Both the position numbers and the translations under genes were made by a program. Below the pieces are notes generated by a model, which searched no databases, was not told the origin of the DNA, and worked only from the letters and a program-made list of their open reading frames with translations. A stretch of DNA of 34,824 nt from Desulfobulbus rhabdoformis (GTDB lineage Bacteria > Desulfobacterota > Desulfobulbia > Desulfobulbales > Desulfobulbaceae): positions 1 through 34,824 of the forward strand of contig NZ_JAFFQA010000050.1 in the NCBI RefSeq assembly GCF_016919065.1. The letters are read 5' to 3'. How positions within the stretch are numbered: position 1 is the first letter of the stretch; each line of letters opens with the position of its first letter. Below are positions 14,316 through 22,534 of this stretch, piece after piece.

Positions 14316-15659
14316 TTAAGCTGAGAGACCAAACTGTTTGAGTTTTCGATAGAGGGTCGCCTCACTTATGCCAAGGAGGTTGGCTGCCTGCCGTTTGTTA
14401 TTTCCGGTTTTGCGTAGGGCATTTTCAACAGCAGTCTGTTCATAGGCCTCCAACGAGTCATTTTCGGGAGAACAATCTTTTTCACAGGCACAATCTACGA
14501 CCAGGGTTGCGGGGAGATCTGCCGGTAATATCACTTCCTCCTCAGCCAGGGCCAGGGCTCGTCTGAGAACATTTTGCAACTCACGCACATTACCAGGCCA
14601 ATGATACGCCTGGAGCAGGCGGAGCGCATCCGCTCCCATTTCTTTGGGGCGATCTGTGGAAAGATTTTCAAGCAGATGCGTGACCAAGAGTGGAATATCC
14701 TCACTTCTTTCGCGTAATGGCGGTTGGATAATGGGAATTGCAGAAATTCTAAAAAAAAGGTCTGCTCGAAAATGTCCCTTGGCAACCTCCTGCTCCAGAT
14801 CACGGTTCGTTGCAGCTATAACACGGATATCAACCGGCTGGCTTTTGGTGCTGCCAACAGGCCGCACCTCGCGCTCTTGCAGAGTCCGCAACAGCTTTGC
14901 CTGCATTTTCAAGGGCAACTCACCAATCTCATCAAAAAAAAGCGTTCCCCCATCCGCAGCTCGGATAAGTCCCTGGGTGGGACGATCAGCACCGGTAAAA
15001 GCACCTTTTTCATAACCAAAGAGTTCACTTTCCAGCACACTCTCATTAATCGCAGCACAATCGATCACCACAAAGGGACCGTTTTTACGCAGAGAATGGT
15101 GGTGGATAGCCCGGGCGGCCAACTCCTTGCCGGTGCCGGATTCCCCTAAGACCAGAACCGGAGCGTCCGAGACGGCAACCCGGGCAATAAGGTTCTTCAT
15201 CTCCTCTATTGCCGGAGATTCACCGACCAGATCGGGAAAATCAAACGCCTGTTGATTGACATTTTCCAAGAGCTTACGCTGTTCCCAAACAGCAAAATAG
15301 TGTGCCAGCACCTTGCAGAGGATATTGGGAGGACAGGGTTTTTCCAGAAAATCAGCCGCCCCCAGTTTCACAGCCTTCACTGCATCCTGCACCCCACCAT
15401 GACCTGTCAACATAAGCACGATGAGATCAGGATAATTCTGCATAATCTCTTCCAACACGGACATACCATCACGCCCGGGCATCTTCAAATCCAGCAAAAC
15501 CAGATCATAGGGTTTTGTTGCCAATGCGGTCAATCCCTGCAATGGATCAGATTTCGTGGCGATCTCATACGGCGTATTAATTAAGATCCGCTTCAATGAA
15601 CGGAGAAACATGGGGTCGTCATCGATGGCCAGGATGCTAAATGCCTGTGTTGTGCTCAT
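14316..15659 (-). CDS. NtrC-family sigma-54-dependent response regulator
   Basis: 447 residues with the full three-domain plan. The receiver (1-120) has AIDDDPMF, acceptor Asp in LLDLKMPGRDG, LTGHGG and EKPCPP. The AAA+ domain (about 148-370) has Walker A GESGTGKE, the GAFTGA loop that contacts sigma-54 intact, Walker B GGTLFFDEIGEL and the arginine region FRADLFFRIS. The Fis-type helix-turn-helix at the end is NKRQAANLLGISEATLYRKL. It is an activator of sigma-54 promoters. It lies upstream of, and in the same direction as, the kinase operon, separated by 318 bp. It is probably part of the same signalling system, though a separate cognate kinase cannot be excluded. Confidence 0.93.
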   Translation of the reverse strand: MSTTQAFSILAIDDDPMFLRSLKRILINTPYEIATKSDPLQGLTALATKPYDLVLLDLKMPGRDGMSVLEEIMQNYPDLIVLMLTGHGGVQDAVKAVKLGAADFLEKPCPPNILCKVLAHYFAVWEQRKLLENVNQQAFDFPDLVGESPAIEEMKNLIARVAVSDAPVLVLGESGTGKELAARAIHHHSLRKNGPFVVIDCAAINESVLESELFGYEKGAFTGADRPTQGLIRAADGGTLFFDEIGELPLKMQAKLLRTLQEREVRPVGSTKSQPVDIRVIAATNRDLEQEVAKGHFRADLFFRISAIPIIQPPLRERSEDIPLLVTHLLENLSTDRPKEMGADALRLLQAYHWPGNVRELQNVLRRALALAEEEVILPADLPATLVVDCACEKDCSPENDSLEAYEQTAVENALRKTGNNKRQAANLLGISEATLYRKLKQFGLSA

Positions 15660-15878
15660 ATATCGTATCTACAAAGAGACTTGAAAGGGGTTGGGGAGTC
15701 TTTCTAGATATTTTCTTGAAATCAAAACAGTTAGTCAAGCAGAACCACTCAATATTCCTCTTGAGCCATCAAGCCCTCATGTTTCTCTGTTCCGGACAAA
15801 ACAACAAATAAGCTCAAAAAAAGCACCTTGAATCACCGAAAAATTATCCAGCATAGGGGGTGATTACTCGCCATGTAA

Positions 15879-16271
15879 GGCCCTAAGAATCTTACCCTTG
15901 CCCCGCAGGGCAACGAAATAAGTGTTACTGACGTTATCGATCATGAAACAGTCGCTCCCCGTTATCTCTATAGCAAGGCTACATTGGCAGACGGTTCTTT
16001 TATTTTTAAAGTTCGCCCTCTCATTTTTATAGTCGAGAGCTTTCCGAGTAGAACTTTCAGCTATGTATATTCTTCCAACATCCCCTTCCTACCCGCCACC
16101 CCGATTACAGAAAAACACCACACTACAAACAGTTACACCGCAACTTCACAAAAACCCTCTAGAATTACAGCTCAAAAAGGACATGGCACTGAGATTGCTC
16201 ATGCCTTGGTAATCCGCAACGAAGCTGTTGGTCTAGGCAACAGGGGAGCGCCTGCGAAATTGCGACATTGA
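15879..16271 (+). pseudogene. Unassigned open frame without a start codon (gene remnant)
   Basis: A frame of 130 codons stays open from the stop at 15876 to the stop at 16269 but has no in-frame ATG. The first 45 codons read as credible protein (NLTLAPQGNEISVTDVIDHE, then APRYLYSKATLADGSF). After about 16010 the composition looks random. I do not recognise the protein. It lies immediately upstream of remnants of a type I secretion system, so it may be the tail of a lost gene of that locus. The alternative is chance. The preceding 15660-15875 shows no gene. Confidence 0.3.
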
Positions 16272-16403
16272 AAATCCTGGCATTTTTTATTTGGAGCGTC
16301 AACTCATGAATCGAACCGTGAGGCTGGATACGAGAAATTCTTGGCAACCGTTAACAATAGGGGGAGTTCATCTTTCGGCGTCAGTAAAGCTGAGACCTGC
16401 CCA

Positions 16404-16520
16404 ATGCTGGCGATTCGACTCATCATCTCCTGGTCGACCTGGACACACGCGAGAGCATCACAACAAGGGCAGGTTGTTGCCGATGGCAAACCCGAAAAAA
16501 ATATTGCGTATTCAATGTGA
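16404..16520 (+). pseudogene. Possible C-terminal remnant of a type I secretion ABC transporter
   Basis: A short frame reads MLAIRLII, then degenerate residues, then QGQVVADGKPEKNI. This resembles the end of T1SS ATPases (LapB/HlyB type), where LxxVDRLIVLDxGxVVADG precedes the stop. It sits directly upstream of an HlyD-type gene, as expected for the abc-hlyD order. The rest of the ATPase is missing. Identification rests on about 20 residues. Confidence 0.3.
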
Positions 16521-16544
16521 GAAACGTACAGAGGAGAACGCAAA

Positions 16545-17539
16545 ATGAGCCTAATTTACGACCAACAACCGCCTAAACGAAGACTGCTGCAATCCTTTAT
16601 TCTCTGGGCTCTGATTATAGGCCTTGTTCTGATCTTTGCCTGGTCAGCCTTTCACACCATCGCCCAGACCGCCAGTGGACCGGGAGCAGTCATCTCCAGC
16701 AGCCAAGTTCTGGTCATTCAGTCAGTCGATGGTGGAGTAATCGAATCACTTCAGGTGCGGGAAGGTGATATTGTCCAAAGAAGACAGGTGGTCGCTCGCA
16801 TGGAGAGAACCAAACTCGGAGTCTCTCACAAAAAACAGTCCCCCCGGTTGACTAAAGAAGAGGCATACCCGATTGCAAAACTAGCTAAAAAAGGCGACGT
16901 GAACCGCACTGGGGTAATCCGCAGTCAACGGGCCATGAACGATGCCCAAGCCGAGCTGATCAACCGCAAAAATACATACATAAGGACGCCAGCGCCGAGC
17001 TGGCTAAGGTCGAGGATGATATCAACCAAAACGAGGAAATCCGGCCCCAACGCTATCAGCAACTCGCCGCCAGTGTCATTCGCACACCGGTCAACGGTAT
17101 CGTCAAGAACGTACGGGTTACCACTCTGGGTGGGGTGCTCCGCGCAGGGGACGAACTGATGCAGATCGTGCCCCTGGATGCCAAGCTCATCATCGAGGCC
17201 AAGGTACTCCCCGCTGATATCGCCTCTATCCATTCAGGCCTGCCCGCCTCGGTAAAATTTGATGCCTTTGACTACACTATCTTTGGGGCGGTAGAAGGGA
17301 CGGTCACCTATGTCAGTGCCGATACGATCAAGGAGGAGAGTCGTGGGGGAGAACAAAACTTTTACCGGGTCCATGTGGAGACCGACACCAGCCTGATTAA
17401 AACCAAAACCGGGAAACAGCTCGATATTCTTCCTGGTATGACCTCGCAGGTTAATATCCGTACCGGGAACAGAACCGTTCTTGATTACATGCTCAAACCG
17501 CTGCGCAAGACTTTGACCCAATCGCTCGGGGAACGATAA
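16545..17539 (+). pseudogene. Frameshifted HlyD-family membrane fusion protein
   Basis: A type I secretion adaptor, broken. A GAGGAG ribosome site precedes MSLIYDQQPPKRRLL. A transmembrane segment follows at about residues 17-37, then the lipoyl-like VIQSVDGGVIESLQVREGD. The coiled-coil part is much shortened after ARMERTK. Near 16975-16985 the frame changes. In the new frame KDASAELAKVEDD, then VIRTPVNGIVKNVRV and GGVLRAGDELMQIVP continue to the normal HlyD C-terminus (FDAFDYTIFGAVEGTVTYVS, stop at 17537). The two frames together give about 330 residues against 430-460 for the family. Secretion function is probably lost. Confidence 0.75.
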
Positions 17540-17573
17540 CCTGAATGAATGCCTGCGGCATTCAAGGATAAAA

Positions 17574-17619
17574 AAAATCAGGTATCAGTCTTCGTGCGCT
17601 GATACCTGATTTTGATTTT
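17574..17619. terminator. Bidirectional hairpin terminator
   Basis: An A run, then ATCAGGTATCAG paired with CTGATACCTGAT around a ten-base loop, then TTTTGATTTTT. It lies just past the HlyD remnant and faces the convergent lipoprotein gene. A smaller hairpin (GAATGCC/GGCATTC) precedes it. Confidence 0.8.
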
Positions 17620-17647
17620 TGATGCAAGATCTGGTGCTCTTCAACCG

Positions 17648-17795
17648 AGAATCCGTGAGCATTCATCGGTGTGCGTGCTGAAGGATGCCCCAAGAGGCGG
17701 CGGTTGAAACTGAACAACAAATGAATGAGCTTAAAAAACCTCGTATCATTCATGGGATACATTGTTCAGTGACCACCCGCCCCCATGGGTTCGGG
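17648..17795. repeat. Family A repeat, copy A4 (internally deleted)
   Basis: It starts GAGAATCCGTGAGCATTCATC and passes through GGATGCCCC and GGCGGCGG. An arm TTGAAACTGAACAAC pairs with GTTCAGTGACCACCCGCC, and the copy ends near GGGTTCGGG. Compared with the copies at 18669 and 34305, the inner hairpin with the CGATTAAAG arms has been deleted. It ends 6 nt before the stop of the lipoprotein gene. Confidence 0.65.
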
Positions 17796-17800
17796 TTCAA

Positions 17801-18640
17801 TTAACGATGCCGACGATCAAAGGTCTGCTCGCCATCCTTCCTTTCTTCGGCTTCGCCTCGTCTTTTTTGGTCGTAGCGTTTTTTCTCCTGGGGTGGATGC
17901 ATCTTACGTTGATCTCGTTTATTGCGCTCTCTGGTTAACCGATCACGATCATTCCGCTTACGGAGATCAATACGCTTCTTCTCCTCTCGTTGTTTATTCC
18001 GCTTGCGGAGATCGCTACGCCGTTGCTCCTCTAACCGTTTTTTCCGATCCAGCCGTTCCCGCTCCTTTCGGTTATGGTCCGTATAGCGGGAATCCCTGCG
18101 TGGATCCTTTTTCATCCAGCGAGGATCACTTGACGTGCGGTGCTTATCTTTATAGCGGGGATCTGGCTTGCGCCGATAGTCTTTCTTCTTCCAGGAATCT
18201 TGTTTGGTACGATGACGATCATCCCAGCGAGGATCATTTTTTTTGCGGTATCGATCGTACTTATAGGAATCTTTATCGTGTCTGTATTTTGGATCTTTCC
18301 ATTTCGGTGTTTTCTGTATCTTGCCTCGGTGGTCATGATAATAATGATGCCCTTTCCACCGTGTTTCCCGGGGCCAATGTTTCCTCGGTAAAACGATCCA
18401 TTTATTGTTTTTATGCTTGCGGTAATACCAACGTGAATTGTTGTAATAATAATAGAATCCACCGTAGGTATAGTAGGGACGGTCGTAAAGGTTGACCGTG
18501 TAAGGCAAGGCTGGCGCCACAACAACAGAAGGACGATAATACGGATCGGAATAATAGCCGTCAGCGGGTACGACACACCCCGAAAAAAGGAATCCGCTGC
18601 TGACAACCATTAGGAGTGCAAGTATGGTTGATTTTTTCAT
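17801..18640 (-). CDS. Lipoprotein with a long, very basic repetitive tail
   Basis: 279 residues. The N-terminus is a lipoprotein signal (MKKSTILALLMVVSSGFLFSGC) with the lipobox ending at Cys22, so the protein should be lipid-anchored in the envelope. Residues 28-85 are rich in Tyr and Pro (GYYSDPYYRP, GGFYYYYNNSRWYY), a pattern seen in small YXWG-like envelope lipoproteins. From about residue 90 to the end, Lys, Arg, Asp and His dominate with loose repeats (DPRW/DPRY, KHRT, and LRKRN twice). The function is unknown; binding to polyanions such as LPS or nucleic acid is a guess. AAGG precedes the start. A 236-codon frame on the other strand is a shadow. Confidence 0.75.
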   Translation of the reverse strand: MKKSTILALLMVVSSGFLFSGCVVPADGYYSDPYYRPSVVVAPALPYTVNLYDRPYYTYGGFYYYYNNSRWYYRKHKNNKWIVLPRKHWPRETRWKGHHYYHDHRGKIQKTPKWKDPKYRHDKDSYKYDRYRKKNDPRWDDRHRTKQDSWKKKDYRRKPDPRYKDKHRTSSDPRWMKKDPRRDSRYTDHNRKERERLDRKKRLEEQRRSDLRKRNKQREEKKRIDLRKRNDRDRLTRERNKRDQRKMHPPQEKKRYDQKRRGEAEERKDGEQTFDRRHR

Positions 18641-18668
18641 AAAATACCTTGGGTTAAATTGACTGACT

Positions 18669-18934
18669 CCTGAATCCGTAACGGCGTGTGGTTGCTGAAC
18701 AACGTATCCTTTTTACCTGGAGCCGTGAGCATTCATTGGTGTGTCAGCTTCGCTGTTTGTGACATGTCGATTAAAGTATACTTTATCGGCTTGTTACGAA
18801 CAGTGAAGGTGGCGTACTAATGGATGCCCCAAAGGGCGGCGGGTGTAACTGAATAGCAAATAAATTAGTTTGAAAATTTCTGCATTATCAACTGAATATG
18901 TTATTCAGAGACCATCCGCCGTCACGGATTCAGG
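18669..18934. repeat. Family A repeat, most complete copy A5
   Basis: 266 bp ending in perfect CCTGAATCC/GGATTCAGG arms, which continue as imperfect ~40-bp inverted repeats (GTAACGGCGTGTGG against CCATCCGCCGTCAC; TGAACAAC against GTTATTCA). Inside lies a second palindrome centred on GATTAAAGTATACTTTATC, flanked by GTGACATGTC and GGCTTGTTAC. No coding frame is seen. The layout is that of a MITE. No clear target duplication is seen. Confidence 0.75.
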
Positions 18935-18970
18935 TTTTAATAAACAGGTAATAATTATTGAATAAAAATA

Positions 18971-19019
18971 TTGTATTCAGCTTCACCTGACGCACCGATG
19001 AGTGCTCACGGTTTCAAGG
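18971..19019. repeat. Family A repeat fragment A6
   Basis: TTGTATTCAGCTTCACC is followed by GCACCGATGAGTGCTCACGG and TTTCAAGG. This matches the two flanks of the inner module with the hairpin deleted. It overlaps the 5' part of the open frame that extends upstream of the Nudix gene, which is one reason to start that gene later. Confidence 0.5.
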
Positions 19020-19099
19020 TTTATGAGGACAGTGTCGCACAAAAGAGGTTCGTTTGTCTAAAACAAATTGGTCCATTTCGAATAAGGGTACAGACGTCC

Positions 19100-19720
19100 A
19101 TGCATACTCCACCGCCTCTCTCCCAGTACTTTCAAAATTCAAGCCAAAAGGCTGCAGAGACAAAAAGGCTCCAGTATTGTCCCCACTGCGCCGCGCCCTT
19201 TTCTGAGACACAACGCCCTTCTCCCCTGCGGCAACAATGTGCTCAGTGCGGGTATGCGCACCACCTGAACCCGGCACCGGGCATCACTATTATCCTGCAC
19301 ACACTCAAAGGAAAAATACTTATCGGAAAACGTGCGGCATCAGGAAGTTATGGAGGACTTTGGTGTCTACCAGGCGGCTATATCGAATACGAAGAGTCGT
19401 TTATCCAGACAGCACATCGAGAGGTCCATGAAGAGACTGGGCTGGAGATTCAAGTGGAAGGGGTAATCAATGTGGTCTCCAACCTGCTGGATGAATCCCA
19501 CCATACCCTGGTAATCGTTTTACTGGGGAGAGTGGTTGGTGGTCAGGAGGCTGCGAGTGATGACCTGGAGCAACTGCGCTGGGTGACACAAGAGGAGCAC
19601 GAACAGACCCGGTATGCCTTTGAGGGGGATAAGAAAATAATCGACGTCTTTTTCAGTGGCGACTATGCCCTCTTGCTCATCGATCCACAGGCGGAAGCCG
19701 AATACAAACCCCACTCATGA
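19100..19720 (+). CDS. Nudix hydrolase with N-terminal zinc ribbon
   Basis: 206 residues from Met at 19100. An upstream in-frame extension to 18971 is made of repeat DNA and is discarded. Residues 24-60 carry a four-cysteine zinc ribbon (YCPHCAAPF and QCAQCGY). A Nudix domain follows. The Nudix box is GGYIEYEESFIQTAHREVHE, continuing ETGLEI, which matches GX5EX7REUXEEXGU with the catalytic Glu residues present. It should hydrolyse a nucleoside diphosphate linked to another group. Zinc-ribbon Nudix proteins include NADH pyrophosphatase-like enzymes, but the substrate is not clear. It stands alone, convergent with the GNAT gene. Confidence 0.88.
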   Translation: MHTPPPLSQYFQNSSQKAAETKRLQYCPHCAAPFSETQRPSPLRQQCAQCGYAHHLNPAPGITIILHTLKGKILIGKRAASGSYGGLWCLPGGYIEYEESFIQTAHREVHEETGLEIQVEGVINVVSNLLDESHHTLVIVLLGRVVGGQEAASDDLEQLRWVTQEEHEQTRYAFEGDKKIIDVFFSGDYALLLIDPQAEAEYKPHS

Positions 19721-19748
19721 CATAGCGAGAAATACTCTCGGATCGGGG

Positions 19749-20270
19749 TCAGTTGTTCTTCCGGCGTCCCCTTTTCTTCCTTTTTTTGGAGCCTTCCTGA
19801 TAAAATTCCGGCTCATATCCCAGCTTAAACGGTTCGGTTGTCTTATTCCTCAAACTTAGAAAATGTCTGTTTTTGGCGACAAAGGGACAAATCGGAGCCT
19901 GGCAGGGAACAAAACCAAATTTCTGGTAAAAATCTGAATGGCCAAGCACAAATATGGGCTGGGAGCTGATGACATCCTGGCGCAGAGCAAAACGGAGTAA
20001 CTCCGAACCAATCCCCTGCCCCTGCATTTGACTCTGTACCGCCAGAGGTGCCAGATGTAGACCACAGACTTCCTCTTCATGAAAGGCCCTGGAAAAACAG
20101 ATATAGGCGATGACCGAAGTGCGGTGCAGGCAGACCCATTCATACAAAGGCCGTTTCAGGATGTGGAGGTTATCAAAAAGCTGGATCTCATAACGGCTGG
20201 GTGAAAAGGTCCGCTCGACCAATGAACCTGCCTTGGGCAGCAATTCGTCTGTCAGGGGACGTATTTTCAT
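19749..20270 (-). CDS. GNAT-family N-acetyltransferase
   Basis: 173 residues. This is a single GNAT domain with the acetyl-CoA loop at AVQSQMQGQGIGSELLRF (about residues 78-95), preceded by LHLAPLAV. A YhbS-like segment VLGHSDFYQKFGF follows. The C-terminus ends in a very basic KKRKKRGRRKNN tail, which is unusual. The start overlaps the stop of the ferredoxin-type gene by ATGA, so the two are translationally coupled. The substrate is not known. Confidence 0.85.
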   Translation of the reverse strand: MKIRPLTDELLPKAGSLVERTFSPSRYEIQLFDNLHILKRPLYEWVCLHRTSVIAYICFSRAFHEEEVCGLHLAPLAVQSQMQGQGIGSELLRFALRQDVISSQPIFVLGHSDFYQKFGFVPCQAPICPFVAKNRHFLSLRNKTTEPFKLGYEPEFYQEGSKKRKKRGRRKNN

Positions 20271-21568
20271 GATTGCTCCTTGGGGGCAATGTCAGCGGTC
20301 TTTCGCAGGGTTGCAAGAAAGCGAGAGCGTACTGTCTCATTCATCAGGGTCTGCTTGACCAGGGGAAGCTTAAGAAATCCACCAACCAGACCCCGCATGA
20401 ACTGGTGGGTTCGACTCATGGGATTATCAAAAATCAACGCCTGCAGGCTGTTCCGCTCAAGCGACTGCATTAAAACCCGCTCAAAGCTGTCTTCGGGATG
20501 ATACACTCGTTGTTCGCGCGGATGCAGCCGCAGTGCACCTGAAGGACATTGCAATGCACAGACACCACAGCCCAGACAAAAATCGCCCACCTGGGCTTGC
20601 GGTATGGCTCGTTTGCCCTCGGCTGTTACCTCTGCCTGTCGCAGGGACAGCGCGTCAATGGGGCAGGCGCGTACGCAGAGACCGCAGCCTATGCACTTTT
20701 CGGCATCTACCTTGGCTACCACCGAGGCGGTGACGAGAATACCTGTATAGCCTGTCTCCCGAATACCTTGAAGCAGGTTACAGCAACAGCCGCAGCAGTG
20801 GCAGATAAAGCCCGCATCCCGGCGTACATTGTCTGCCGACAAGGTCAATCCCAAATCACGTGATCTGTCGAGGATATCACGCATCTGGAGTTTGTCGATG
20901 GGCTTGGCCAGCCCGTTACGGATAAGGAACTCGGCACCTGTCCCCATGGAGGTGCAGGTCTCCATGGGAACACGACAGGGTGGATGGCCCAGGTGATGCT
21001 TTTCATGACGGCAGGAACAGAGGCCCAGGGAAAATTTTGTATGGTTTTCAATGAGGCTGCTTGCCCGTTCGTACTCGAGAATCTCAACATACTCGGCCTG
21101 GGTTCCTTCGTGGGGCAGAGCCCGCATAATAGAGACCTGCTGACCATCCCCAAAATTGGCCTCAAGAAACTCTTTGCCTCCAAACATATAGCCTTGAAAG
21201 AGCTCTGCCCACTGTTTGAAGGGCAACTCTGGGCCAACCCGCATCATGGTGAATTCAAAAAAACCAATCACGAGGGGACTGACCATATAGCGATAGCCCT
21301 CCCCGTCCCAGATATCGAGCACCAACCCCCTGTGGCAGAGAGCTTCCAACTGTCGTTGCAAAGGGACAGGATCCTGCTGGCAAAGACGGGCAATCCTGGC
21401 CAGGGTGGCAGGACGATAGGGCATGTGCACGAGGAGTATTGCATCTTCAGGACTATAAAGAGAGCTGATTAACTTTTCAAACACGGGAGTCCATGGCGTG
21501 CGTATCGGCGCCTGATCAAGTCGTTCGCCCAACTGCCTGTAAATGTCCTTGCTTGCTATATGGCCCAT
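20267..21568 (-). CDS. 4Fe-4S ferredoxin-domain protein with N-terminal winged-helix-like region
   Basis: 433 residues. Residues about 20-110 look like a winged helix (DAILLVHMPYRPATLARIAR, then LEALCHRGLVLD). A Cys-rich middle follows (GLCSCRHEKHHLGHPPCR and FICHCCGCCCNLLQG). Then two [4Fe-4S] motifs, CIGCGLCVRACP and CLGCGVCALQCP, at about 300-360. It is a cytoplasmic electron-transfer or redox-sensing protein of a kind common in sulfate reducers. The exact partner is unknown. I prefer Met at 21568, with AGAGGA 8 nt upstream, over Met at 21610. A family B element lies 114 bp upstream. Confidence 0.8.
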   Translation of the reverse strand: MGHIASKDIYRQLGERLDQAPIRTPWTPVFEKLISSLYSPEDAILLVHMPYRPATLARIARLCQQDPVPLQRQLEALCHRGLVLDIWDGEGYRYMVSPLVIGFFEFTMMRVGPELPFKQWAELFQGYMFGGKEFLEANFGDGQQVSIMRALPHEGTQAEYVEILEYERASSLIENHTKFSLGLCSCRHEKHHLGHPPCRVPMETCTSMGTGAEFLIRNGLAKPIDKLQMRDILDRSRDLGLTLSADNVRRDAGFICHCCGCCCNLLQGIRETGYTGILVTASVVAKVDAEKCIGCGLCVRACPIDALSLRQAEVTAEGKRAIPQAQVGDFCLGCGVCALQCPSGALRLHPREQRVYHPEDSFERVLMQSLERNSLQALIFDNPMSRTHQFMRGLVGGFLKLPLVKQTLMNETVRSRFLATLRKTADIAPKEQS

Positions 21569-21681
21569 ACTTTTTTTCCTCTTGCTCCTGTCTTTAATCC
21601 ACATCCCCATTAGCTATTTTTCCCTTTGCCAGCAAGGAAGAATTTTGAGCAAAGATCAGGGGAAGGTGTATACTTGCTTTA

Positions 21682-21823
21682 GGGTGTCTTGAATAATTAG
21701 ATTTTTCAATCAAGGCCAAGGATTGCGCAAAATTTTACCGCAGGCATATGTGTGATATTCCGAGGATAAAATTTTAAGCATGACGCCGGGATTGGCAGAA
21801 AAAGCAATTATTCAAGATTCCCT
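21682..21823. mobile_element. Family B MITE-like element, copy B2
   Basis: 142 bp, nearly identical to the copy at 7445-7586. It has the same GGGTGTCTTGAATAATT start, AAAATTTTACC/GGATAAAATTTT core and CAATTATTCAAGATTCCCT end. It is flanked by TTA on both sides (21679-21681 and 21824-21826), a 3-bp target duplication. It sits in the divergent gap between the ferredoxin-type gene and cobO, 49 bp upstream of the cobO start. Confidence 0.85.
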
Positions 21824-21872
21824 TTAATTTACCTGGCTCAATCAGATTGAACGCCTTGTTCAAGGAGGCCCT

Positions 21873-22385
21873 ATGCACGGATACATGCAGGTATATACAG
21901 GAAATGGAAAGGGGAAAACCACGGCAGCTCTGGGCTTGAGCCTACGGGCAGCTGCAGCTGGCATGCAGGTCTTTATCGGCCAGTTTGTCAAGGGGATGCA
22001 CTACAGCGAACTCGATCTTCTGCCAACCATCCCCAATATAACGATCAAGCAGTACGGCCGAGGCTGTTTCATCTATGCCGACCCAACCGAGGACGACGTG
22101 AACGCGGCTCGTGCAGGCCTTGACGAAATGGGTCGAATCCTGCAATCAGGGGAGTATGATCTCGTGGTTCTCGATGAGGTCAATATCGCCCTCTATTTCA
22201 AACTCTTTTCGGTTGAGAATCTCATCCGGGTTCTTGAAAACCGATCTCCCGAGGTTGAGGTTGTGCTGACTGGCCGTTACGCACCCCAGGAAATTGTGGA
22301 CATGGCAGATCTGGTCACAGAGATGCGGGAGATCAAACACTACTATAGCCAGGGGGTTGAGGCCCGCACCGGTATCGAAAAATAG
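21873..22385 (+). CDS. cobO: Cob(I)yrinic acid a,c-diamide adenosyltransferase
   Basis: 170 residues, normal length for CobO/BtuR (CobA in enterics). It transfers the 5'-deoxyadenosyl group from ATP to cob(I)alamin precursors in vitamin B12 synthesis. The P-loop GNGKGKTTAALGLSLRA is at about residues 10-26. FIGQFVKG, the DLVVLDEVN Walker-B-like segment and LTGRYAPQEIVDMADLVTEM are family signatures. AAGGAGG lies 4 nt before the ATG, just after a TTGAAC/GTTCAA hairpin. No cobalamin riboswitch was recognised upstream. Confidence 0.93.
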   Translation: MHGYMQVYTGNGKGKTTAALGLSLRAAAAGMQVFIGQFVKGMHYSELDLLPTIPNITIKQYGRGCFIYADPTEDDVNAARAGLDEMGRILQSGEYDLVVLDEVNIALYFKLFSVENLIRVLENRSPEVEVVLTGRYAPQEIVDMADLVTEMREIKHYYSQGVEARTGIEK

Positions 22386-22470
22386 GACCAACAGGCCTGT
22401 ATATAGGATACCCCCTCTAGAATTCGGCAATATTCCCAGCAACAAGAAGATATCCTCTCCTGTTGACAGC

Positions 22471-22511
22471 TGCTGTTCAGCAATCACCTGCCATCACGGA
22501 TACAAAGGGTA
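22471..22511. repeat. Family A repeat fragment A7
   Basis: TGCTGTTCAGCAATCACCTGCC followed by ATCACGGATACAAAGGG corresponds to the right outer arm of family A, diverged. No left partner is seen. It lies in the convergent gap between cobO and the DUF1835 gene. Confidence 0.4.
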
Positions 22512-22534
22512 GGGTTCCTGCAACGAGATCCACC

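Noticed and set aside
15984..16271. 95-codon gene starting at TTG
   Set aside because: No ribosome site; the frame is open further upstream without a start codon, so it is treated as a remnant.
17785..18495. 236-codon open frame on the plus strand
   Set aside because: It is the antisense shadow of the basic lipoprotein, whose Arg/Lys codons leave long open frames on the opposite strand.
21824..21872. Cobalamin riboswitch before cobO
   Set aside because: The gap after the family B element is only 49 bp and shows just a small hairpin; no B12-box-like sequence seen.
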